NCBI GenBank assembly: GCA_011947345.1
Contig: JAAVTG010000738.1
Location: 19,191 to 83,190, forward strand
Reading direction: 5' to 3'
From: Phytophthora quininea
Lineage: Eukaryota; Oomycota; Peronosporomycetes; Peronosporales; Peronosporaceae
DNA: 64,000 bases
The notes beneath the pieces were generated by a model, which did no database searches, had not been told where the DNA came from, and worked only from the letters and a program-made list of their open reading frames with translations. The position numbers and the translations under genes were made by a program. Each line of letters opens with the position of its first letter. The first letter of the stretch is position 1. Shown here in pieces: positions 1-10,100 of the stretch.

Positions 1-11
1 ACTTTGTGCAG

Positions 12-203
12 TTCCGACGAGGTATTATGCTGTTATTGTGCGGGCTCGGGTGTTTCGTACGCGGGTTGGACGACGACACGGATCCGTTCCGCTTCTTCCA
101 CGGCTGCTGGCACGGGTTTGTCGGTGCTGCCGCCTACTTTAACTTCCAAGTATTGCCTCCAGAGGGCAGAGGTTCCCACTTGCCCATTAAACGCCAGGAC
201 TAA
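12..203 (+). CDS. C-terminal exon of an upstream membrane-like protein (partial)
   Basis: The window opens with TTTGTGCAG at 3-11, a good splice acceptor, followed by an open frame from 12 to a stop at 203. It encodes about 63 residues with a hydrophobic stretch (IMLLLCGLGCFV) and a histidine-rich, partly hydrophobic stretch (FHGCWHGFVGAAAYFNF). The paired H/W/H pattern resembles the last membrane segments of several multi-pass families, but I cannot name one from this fragment. The gene starts left of the window, so start, length and identity are unknown. The gap 204-348 before the next gene holds its short 3' end and the next promoter. Confidence 0.5.
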   Translation, partial: FRRGIMLLLCGLGCFVRGLDDDTDPFRFFHGCWHGFVGAAAYFNFQVLPPEGRGSHLPIKRQD

Positions 204-313
204 GCAGCAGAGCGAGCAAATTCAGTAACGTAAGATATTATTGCTGCATCTTGGGTTACGACCACCTAAAGCTACGCTGGACACGTCAGAAGGTGGCTCT
301 TCTTTACGCATCA

Positions 314-320
314 TCATTTT
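314..320 (+). promoter_or_regulatory. Oomycete initiator-like motif for the PAP2 gene
   Basis: TCATTTT followed by CAACCAAT fits the oomycete initiator consensus YCAYTYY plus a downstream CA-rich flank. It lies about 30 nt before the ATG at 349, which fits the short 5' leaders known in Phytophthora. No TATA box is seen. The position is inferred from motif and spacing only. Confidence 0.45.
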
Positions 321-348
321 CAACCAATAAGAATGCCAGTCTCCGACT

Positions 349-1053
349 ATGGGCTCGTACGGCTCCATCCCTGAAGCAGACGGCGACGCCCTCGAGCAGC
401 AGCGCGCCATGAGCCTCGCCGAGCGGCTCTACGCCTACGACCTGACGTGGTCCACCAAGCTTTACCAGCGGTTCGGCCGCAGCCCCACGCCGCGGCTCTG
501 CTGGGAGGTCTTCTCGCACACAGGCGACGGCTTCCTGTGGCTGCTCACCATCCCGCCGCTCATGGGGCTGCTCTGGGTCGCCGGGCTCATTGGGCCCTTT
601 GAACCTGTCACCAAGATGTTCCTGTCGGCGCTCTTCACCTGCATGACGGTCGACATCATCGCCATCATGCTGCTCAAGCTCGTCTTCCACCGCAAGCGAC
701 CTCCTTTCCACCAGGACGACATGCGCTTCGTCGGACCCGACCAGCACTCGTTCCCGTCGGGCCACTCGACCCGCGTCTGGTGCATGGTCGCCATGTTCGT
801 CTACCTGGCAGAGACCCACCCGTGGATCTTGAGGGACTTCTTCTACGGCGTGTCCCCCTCGCTGTTCGTGCTGCTGTCGGTCGTCTGGGCGCTCGTCATC
901 AATTTCTCTAGGGTGGCGCTCGGTCGACACTACCCCACTGACGTGCTGGCCGGGACACTCATCGGGTTCTTCGTCTTCTGGCCCATTTCGCTCTTCTTCA
1001 TCGACCATTACGGCATGTTGGATGCACCCCTCCTCCGTACTAGAAGGGTGTAG
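349..1053 (+). CDS. PAP2-family membrane lipid phosphatase (PLPP6-like)
   Basis: This intronless gene encodes 234 residues. All three signatures of the PAP2 acid-phosphatase superfamily are present in order: C1 K-x6-RP (KLVFHRKRP, about residues 105-113), C2 PSGH (about 136-139), and C3 SR-x5-H-x3-D (SRVALGRHYPTD, about 185-196). These give the phosphate pocket and the catalytic histidines. Hydrophobic segments around residues 66-120, 145-160, 172-186 and 200-218 indicate a multi-pass ER-type membrane enzyme. The length and the lack of extra domains resemble polyisoprenoid/presqualene diphosphate phosphatases (PLPP6/PPAPDC2), which remove phosphate from lipid (di)phosphates. The substrate is inferred from family likeness only. 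It converges on the giant repeat gene with 142 bp between stop codons. Confidence 0.9.
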   Translation: MGSYGSIPEADGDALEQQRAMSLAERLYAYDLTWSTKLYQRFGRSPTPRLCWEVFSHTGDGFLWLLTIPPLMGLLWVAGLIGPFEPVTKMFLSALFTCMTVDIIAIMLLKLVFHRKRPPFHQDDMRFVGPDQHSFPSGHSTRVWCMVAMFVYLAETHPWILRDFFYGVSPSLFVLLSVVWALVINFSRVALGRHYPTDVLAGTLIGFFVFWPISLFFIDHYGMLDAPLLRTRRV

Positions 1054-1195
1054 ACAGAAGAACGCATCGTGTGGCGCAGGAACGAAAGACGGTAGTAGTA
1101 AATGCAACATGTCTTTGGCTACTGTAGCTGTCGTGAACAAACGTACACTATGCAAAGTCGAACGCAATAGGAAGCAAACGCAAGGCTGCAGCAGC

Positions 1196-4100
1196 TCACG
1201 GATTGTGGTCGGCGTAGAAGTCCTTCCAGCAGTCGTCGACGACCCAGCCCACAGCGTTGTCGAAGTACGGCGGCTGCTCGTACACGCCGTAGTAGCCGAA
1301 CTACAAGAACAATAACAATGTTAGCACAAGCAAAGCGATAGCAACGCCAGCTCATCGTACCTTGTTTGCCGCCTGGAGAATGCAGTCATCGAGAGATTGG
1401 TGAGACTTGATCTCCTTAGCAGCCGCTGCGTCTTCGGCAGCAGCTTCCGCCTCCAACGACTGGAGTTTGTCTGCGAAATGGTCGCTGATCTCCTTCTGGA
1501 ACTCTTCCTTGGTCATGAAGTTGTTTGCAGCACTCTGCTCGCCATTCGTGGCTGTCGTGACTGGATTCGAGATCGGCACCTCCGCTGTCGCGCCGTCAGG
1601 CGTTTCAATCTCCGCCTTCGGGCCGTCCGCGGTGCTGGTCACTGGAACCTCCTCGGTCGTCGTTGCTCCCGTCGAGTCTGTGACCTCAACTGTCACCTTG
1701 TCGTCCGAGACTGAGCCAACTTGCGTCACCTGCTCAGTCCCCGTGGTCGTCACCACCTCGACCGGGGCCGCGGCCGTGGGCTGCGGCAGCGGCACGGTTT
1801 CGGTGTTGCCATCAGTCGTTTCGATTTCGATCTGCGGTCCTTCGATCGTGTCAATGACCGGGGCGTCCGTCGTCGTCACGTATCCGGTCGAGTCCTTGAT
1901 CTCCACCTCCACCTTGTCGTTCTCAACAGAGCCGATCGGAGTCACCTCCTCCGTTCCCGTGTTTGTTGCAACCACGATCGGCGTTTGACCGCTCGACGAG
2001 CTCTGCAGAGGCACCTCAGCCGTAGTCCCGTCAGCCGTTCGGATGTTCGCCTTCGGGCCGTCAGAAGTGTCGATAACCGGCACCTCTTCCGTCTTCGTTA
2101 GCCCCGTCGAGTCGGTGATCTCAACCTTGACCCTGTCGTCCTCAACGGACCCAACTGGGGTCACCTCCTCGGTCCCCGTGCTAGTCACCACCTCGACTGG
2201 CGTTTCGGGCGTCGGATTCGGCAGCGGCAAGTCTTCCGTCTTCCCGTCCGTCGTCTGAATTAGCACCTTCTGGCCGTCCGACGTATCGATGACCGGAGCG
2301 TCCTTCGTCGTCACGTCTCCGTTCTCGTCCTTGATCTCTACCTCCACCTTGTCGTTCTCAACAGAGCCAATCGGCGTCACCTCCTCCGTGCCGCTCGTGG
2401 TAACAACCACAATCGGAGGCTGCTCCTCGTTGTTTGCAGCACTCTGCTCGCCATTCGTGGCTGTCGTGACTGGATTCGAGATCGGCACCTCCGCTGTCGC
2501 GCCGTCAGGCGTTTCAATCTCCGCCTTCGGGCCGTCCGCGGTGCTGGTCACTGGAACCTCCTCGGTCGTCGTTGCTCCCGTCGAGTCTGTGACCTCAACT
2601 GTCACCTTGTCGTCCGAGACTGAGCCAACTTGCGTCACCTGCTCAGTCCCCGTGGTCGTCACCACCTCGACCGGGGCCGCGGCCGTGGGCTGCGGCAGCG
2701 GCACGGTTTCGGTGTTGCCATCAGTCGTTTCGATTTCGATCTGCGGTCCTTCGATCGTGTCAATGACCGGGGCGTCCGTCGTCGTCACGTATCCGGTCGA
2801 GTCCTTGATCTCCACCTCCACCTTGTCGTTCTCAACAGAGCCGATCGGAGTCACCTCCTCCGTTCCCGTGTTTGTTGCAACCACGATCGGCGTTTGACCG
2901 CTCGACGAGCTCTGCAGAGGCACCTCAGCCGTAGTCCCGTCAGCCGTTCGGATGTTCGCCTTCGGGCCGTCAGAAGTGTCGATAACCGGCACCTCTTCCG
3001 TCTTCGTTAGCCCCGTCGAGTCGGTGATCTCAACCTTGACCCTGTCGTCCTCAACGGACCCAACTGGGGTCACCTCCTCGGTCCCCGTGCTAGTCACCAC
3101 CTCGACTGGCGTTTCGGGCGTCGGATTCGGCAGCGGCAAGTCTTCCGTCTTCCCGTCCGTCGTCTGAATTAGCACCTTCTGGCCGTCCGACGTATCGATG
3201 ACCGGAGCGTCCTTCGTCGTCACGTCTCCGTTCTCGTCCTTGATCTCTACCTCCACCTTGTCGTTCTCAACAGAGCCAATCGGCGTCACCTCCTCCGTGC
3301 CGCTCGTGGTAACAACCACAATCGGAGGCTGCTCCTCGTTGTTTGCAGCACTCTGCTCGCCATTCGTGGCTGTCGTGACTGGATTCGAGATCGGCACCTC
3401 CGCTGTCGCGCCGTCAGGCGTTTCAATCTCCGCCTTCGGGCCGTCCGCGGTGCTGGTCACTGGAACCTCCTCGGTCGTCGTTGCTCCCGTCGAGTCTGTG
3501 ACCTCAACTGTCACCTTGTCGTCCGAGACTGAGCCAACTTGCGTCACCTGCTCAGTCCCCGTGGTCGTCACCACCTCGACCGGGGCCGCGGCCGTGGGCT
3601 GCGGCAGCGGCACGGTTTCGGTGTTGCCATCAGTCGTTTCGATTTCGATCTGCGGTCCTTCGATCGTGTCAATGACCGGGGCGTCCGTCGTCGTCACGTA
3701 TCCGGTCGAGTCCTTGATCTCCACCTCCACCTTGTCGTTCTCAACAGAGCCGATCGGAGTCACCTCCTCCGTTCCCGTGTTTGTTGCAACCACGATCGGC
3801 GTTTGACCGCTCGACGAGCTCTGCAGAGGCACCTCAGCCGTAGTCCCGTCAGCCGTTCGGATGTTCGCCTTCGGGCCGTCAGAAGTGTCGATAACCGGCA
3901 CCTCTTCCGTCTTCGTTAGCCCCGTCGAGTCGGTGATCTCAACCTTGACCCTGTCGTCCTCAACGGACCCAACTGGGGTCACCTCCTCGGTCCCCGTGCT
4001 AGTCACCACCTCGACTGGCGTTTCGGGCGTCGGATTCGGCAGCGGCAAGTCTTCCGTCTTCCCGTCCGTCGTCTGAATTAGCACCTTCTGGCCGTCCGAC

Positions 4101-7100
4101 GTATCGATGACCGGAGCGTCCTTCGTCGTCACGTCTCCGTTCTCGTCCTTGATCTCTACCTCCACCTTGTCGTTCTCAACAGAGCCAATCGGCGTCACCT
4201 CCTCCGTGCCGCTCGTGGTAACAACCACAATCGGAGGCTGCTCCTCGTTGTTTGCAGCACTCTGCTCGCCATTCGTGGCTGTCGTGACTGGATTCGAGAT
4301 CGGCACCTCCGCTGTCGCGCCGTCAGGCGTTTCAATCTCCGCCTTCGGGCCGTCCGCGGTGCTGGTCACTGGAACCTCCTCGGTCGTCGTTGCTCCCGTC
4401 GAGTCTGTGACCTCAACTGTCACCTTGTCGTCCGAGACTGAGCCAACTTGCGTCACCTGCTCAGTCCCCGTGGTCGTCACCACCTCGACCGGGGCCGCGG
4501 CCGTGGGCTGCGGCAGCGGCACGGTTTCGGTGTTGCCATCAGTCGTTTCGATTTCGATCTGCGGTCCTTCGATCGTGTCAATGACCGGGGCGTCCGTCGT
4601 CGTCACGTATCCGGTCGAGTCCTTGATCTCCACCTCCACCTTGTCGTTCTCAACAGAGCCGATCGGAGTCACCTCCTCCGTTCCCGTGTTTGTTGCAACC
4701 ACGATCGGCGTTTGACCGCTCGACGAGCTCTGCAGAGGCACCTCAGCCGTAGTCCCGTCAGCCGTTCGGATGTTCGCCTTCGGGCCGTCAGAAGTGTCGA
4801 TAACCGGCACCTCTTCCGTCTTCGTTAGCCCCGTCGAGTCGGTGATCTCAACCTTGACCCTGTCGTCCTCAACGGACCCAACTGGGGTCACCTCCTCGGT
4901 CCCCGTGCTAGTCACCACCTCGACTGGCGTTTCGGGCGTCGGATTCGGCAGCGGCAAGTCTTCCGTCTTCCCGTCCGTCGTCTGAATTAGCACCTTCTGG
5001 CCGTCCGACGTATCGATGACCGGAGCGTCCTTCGTCGTCACGTCTCCGTTCTCGTCCTTGATCTCTACCTCCACCTTGTCGTTCTCAACAGAGCCAATCG
5101 GCGTCACCTCCTCCGTGCCGCTCGTGGTAACAACCACAATCGGAGGCTGCTCCTCGTTGTTTGCAGCACTCTGCTCGCCATTCGTGGCTGTCGTGACTGG
5201 ATTCGAGATCGGCACCTCCGCTGTCGCGCCGTCAGGCGTTTCAATCTCCGCCTTCGGGCCGTCCGCGGTGCTGGTCACTGGAACCTCCTCGGTCGTCGTT
5301 GCTCCCGTCGAGTCTGTGACCTCAACTGTCACCTTGTCGTCCGAGACTGAGCCAACTTGCGTCACCTGCTCAGTCCCCGTGGTCGTCACCACCTCGACCG
5401 GGGCCGCGGCCGTGGGCTGCGGCAGCGGCACGGTTTCGGTGTTGCCATCAGTCGTTTCGATTTCGATCTGCGGTCCTTCGATCGTGTCAATGACCGGGGC
5501 GTCCGTCGTCGTCACGTATCCGGTCGAGTCCTTGATCTCCACCTCCACCTTGTCGTTCTCAACAGAGCCGATCGGAGTCACCTCCTCCGTTCCCGTGTTT
5601 GTTGCAACCACGATCGGCGTTTGACCGCTCGACGAGCTCTGCAGAGGCACCTCAGCCGTAGTCCCGTCAGCCGTTCGGATGTTCGCCTTCGGGCCGTCAG
5701 AAGTGTCGATAACCGGCACCTCTTCCGTCTTCGTTAGCCCCGTCGAGTCGGTGATCTCAACCTTGACCCTGTCGTCCTCAACGGACCCAACTGGGGTCAC
5801 CTCCTCGGTCCCCGTGCTAGTCACCACCTCGACTGGCGTTTCGGGCGTCGGATTCGGCAGCGGCAAGTCTTCCGTCTTCCCGTCCGTCGTCTGAATTAGC
5901 ACCTTCTGGCCGTCCGACGTATCGATGACCGGAGCGTCCTTCGTCGTCACGTCTCCGTTCTCGTCCTTGATCTCTACCTCCACCTTGTCGTTCTCAACAG
6001 AGCCAATCGGCGTCACCTCCTCCGTGCCGCTCGTGGTAACAACCACAATCGGAGGCTGCTCCTCGTTGTTTGCAGCACTCTGCTCGCCATTCGTGGCTGT
6101 CGTGACTGGATTCGAGATCGGCACCTCCGCTGTCGCGCCGTCAGGCGTTTCAATCTCCGCCTTCGGGCCGTCCGCGGTGCTGGTCACTGGAACCTCCTCG
6201 GTCGTCGTTGCTCCCGTCGAGTCTGTGACCTCAACTGTCACCTTGTCGTCCGAGACTGAGCCAACTTGCGTCACCTGCTCAGTCCCCGTGGTCGTCACCA
6301 CCTCGACCGGGGCCGCGGCCGTGGGCTGCGGCAGCGGCACGGTTTCGGTGTTGCCATCAGTCGTTTCGATTTCGATCTGCGGTCCTTCGATCGTGTCAAT
6401 GACCGGGGCGTCCGTCGTCGTCACGTATCCGGTCGAGTCCTTGATCTCCACCTCCACCTTGTCGTTCTCAACAGAGCCGATCGGAGTCACCTCCTCCGTT
6501 CCCGTGTTTGTTGCAACCACGATCGGCGTTTGACCGCTCGACGAGCTCTGCAGAGGCACCTCAGCCGTAGTCCCGTCAGCCGTTCGGATGTTCGCCTTCG
6601 GGCCGTCAGAAGTGTCGATAACCGGCACCTCTTCCGTCTTCGTTAGCCCCGTCGAGTCGGTGATCTCAACCTTGACCCTGTCGTCCTCAACGGACCCAAC
6701 TGGGGTCACCTCCTCGGTCCCCGTGCTAGTCACCACCTCGACTGGCGTTTCGGGCGTCGGATTCGGCAGCGGCAAGTCTTCCGTCTTCCCGTCCGTCGTC
6801 TGAATTAGCACCTTCTGGCCGTCCGACGTATCGATGACCGGAGCGTCCTTCGTCGTCACGTCTCCGTTCTCGTCCTTGATCTCTACCTCCACCTTGTCGT
6901 TCTCAACAGAGCCAATCGGCGTCACCTCCTCCGTGCCGCTCGTGGTAACAACCACAATCGGAGGCTGCTCCTCGTTGTTTGCAGCACTCTGCTCGCCATT
7001 CGTGGCTGTCGTGACTGGATTCGAGATCGGCACCTCCGCTGTCGCGCCGTCAGGCGTTTCAATCTCCGCCTTCGGGCCGTCCGCGGTGCTGGTCACTGGA

Positions 7101-10100
7101 ACCTCCTCGGTCGTCGTTGCTCCCGTCGAGTCTGTGACCTCAACTGTCACCTTGTCGTCCGAGACTGAGCCAACTTGCGTCACCTGCTCAGTCCCCGTGG
7201 TCGTCACCACCTCGACCGGGGCCGCGGCCGTGGGCTGCGGCAGCGGCACGGTTTCGGTGTTGCCATCAGTCGTTTCGATTTCGATCTGCGGTCCTTCGAT
7301 CGTGTCAATGACCGGGGCGTCCGTCGTCGTCACGTATCCGGTCGAGTCCTTGATCTCCACCTCCACCTTGTCGTTCTCAACAGAGCCGATCGGAGTCACC
7401 TCCTCCGTTCCCGTGTTTGTTGCAACCACGATCGGCGTTTGACCGCTCGACGAGCTCTGCAGAGGCACCTCAGCCGTAGTCCCGTCAGCCGTTCGGATGT
7501 TCGCCTTCGGGCCGTCAGAAGTGTCGATAACCGGCACCTCTTCCGTCTTCGTTAGCCCCGTCGAGTCGGTGATCTCAACCTTGACCCTGTCGTCCTCAAC
7601 GGACCCAACTGGGGTCACCTCCTCGGTCCCCGTGCTAGTCACCACCTCGACTGGCGTTTCGGGCGTCGGATTCGGCAGCGGCAAGTCTTCCGTCTTCCCG
7701 TCCGTCGTCTGAATTAGCACCTTCTGGCCGTCCGACGTATCGATGACCGGAGCGTCCTTCGTCGTCACGTCTCCGTTCTCGTCCTTGATCTCTACCTCCA
7801 CCTTGTCGTTCTCAACAGAGCCAATCGGCGTCACCTCCTCCGTGCCGCTCGTGGTAACAACCACAATCGGAGGCTGCTCCTCGTTGTTTGCAGCACTCTG
7901 CTCGCCATTCGTGGCTGTCGTGACTGGATTCGAGATCGGCACCTCCGCTGTCGCGCCGTCAGGCGTTTCAATCTCCGCCTTCGGGCCGTCCGCGGTGCTG
8001 GTCACTGGAACCTCCTCGGTCGTCGTTGCTCCCGTCGAGTCTGTGACCTCAACTGTCACCTTGTCGTCCGAGACTGAGCCAACTTGCGTCACCTGCTCAG
8101 TCCCCGTGGTCGTCACCACCTCGACCGGGGCCGCGGCCGTGGGCTGCGGCAGCGGCACGGTTTCGGTGTTGCCATCAGTCGTTTCGATTTCGATCTGCGG
8201 TCCTTCGATCGTGTCAATGACCGGGGCGTCCGTCGTCGTCACGTATCCGGTCGAGTCCTTGATCTCCACCTCCACCTTGTCGTTCTCAACAGAGCCGATC
8301 GGAGTCACCTCCTCCGTTCCCGTGTTTGTTGCAACCACGATCGGCGTTTGACCGCTCGACGAGCTCTGCAGAGGCACCTCAGCCGTAGTCCCGTCAGCCG
8401 TTCGGATGTTCGCCTTCGGGCCGTCAGAAGTGTCGATAACCGGCACCTCTTCCGTCTTCGTTAGCCCCGTCGAGTCGGTGATCTCAACCTTGACCCTGTC
8501 GTCCTCAACGGACCCAACTGGGGTCACCTCCTCGGTCCCCGTGCTAGTCACCACCTCGACTGGCGTTTCGGGCGTCGGATTCGGCAGCGGCAAGTCTTCC
8601 GTCTTCCCGTCCGTCGTCTGAATTAGCACCTTCTGGCCGTCCGACGTATCGATGACCGGAGCGTCCTTCGTCGTCACGTCTCCGTTCTCGTCCTTGATCT
8701 CTACCTCCACCTTGTCGTTCTCAACAGAGCCAATCGGCGTCACCTCCTCCGTGCCGCTCGTGGTAACAACCACAATCGGAGGCTGCTCCTCGTTGTTTGC
8801 AGCACTCTGCTCGCCATTCGTGGCTGTCGTGACTGGATTCGAGATCGGCACCTCCGCTGTCGCGCCGTCAGGCGTTTCAATCTCCGCCTTCGGGCCGTCC
8901 GCGGTGCTGGTCACTGGAACCTCCTCGGTCGTCGTTGCTCCCGTCGAGTCTGTGACCTCAACTGTCACCTTGTCGTCCGAGACTGAGCCAACTTGCGTCA
9001 CCTGCTCAGTCCCCGTGGTCGTCACCACCTCGACCGGGGCCGCGGCCGTGGGCTGCGGCAGCGGCACGGTTTCGGTGTTGCCATCAGTCGTTTCGATTTC
9101 GATCTGCGGTCCTTCGATCGTGTCAATGACCGGGGCGTCCTTCGTCGTCACGTCTCCGTTCTCGTCCTTGATCTCTACCTCCACCTTGTCGTTCTCAACA
9201 GAGCCAATCGGCGTCACCTCCTCCGTGCCGCTCGTGGTAACAACCACAATCGGAGGCTGCTCCTCGTTGTTTGCAGCACTCTGCTCGCCATTCGTGGCTG
9301 TCGTGACTGGATTCGAGATCGGCACCTCCGCTGTCGCGCCGTCAGGCGTTTCAATCTCCGCCTTCGGGCCGTCCGCGGTGCTGGTCACTGGAACCTCCTC
9401 GGTCGTCGTTGCTCCCGTCGAGTCTGTGACCTCAACTGTCACCTTGTCGTCCGAGACTGAGCCAACTTGCGTCACCTGCTCAGTCCCCGTGGTCGTCACC
9501 ACCTCGACCGGGGCCGCGGCCGTGGGCTGCGGCAGCGGCACGGTTTCGGTGTTGCCATCAGTCGTTTCGATTTCGATCTGCGGTCCTTCGATCGTGTCAA
9601 TGACCGGGGCGTCCGTCGTCGTCACGTATCCGGTCGAGTCCTTGATCTCCACCTCCACCTTGTCGTTCTCAACAGAGCCGATCGGAGTCACCTCCTCCGT
9701 TCCCGTGTTTGTTGCAACCACGATCGGCGTTTGACCGCTCGACGAGCTCTGCAGAGGCACCTCAGCCGTAGTCCCGTCAGCCGTTCGGATGTTCGCCTTC
9801 GGGCCGTCAGAAGTGTCGATAACCGGCACCTCTTCCGTCTTCGTTAGCCCCGTCGAGTCGGTGATCTCAACCTTGACCCTGTCGTCCTCAACGGACCCAA
9901 CTGGGGTCACCTCCTCGGTCCCCGTGCTAGTCACCACCTCGACTGGCGTTTCGGGCGTCGGATTCGGCAGCGGCAAGTCTTCCGTCTTCCCGTCCGTCGT
10001 CTGAATTAGCACCTTCTGGCCGTCCGACGTATCGATGACCGGAGCGTCCTTCGTCGTCACGTCTCCGTTCTCGTCCTTGATCTCTACCTCCACCTTGTCG

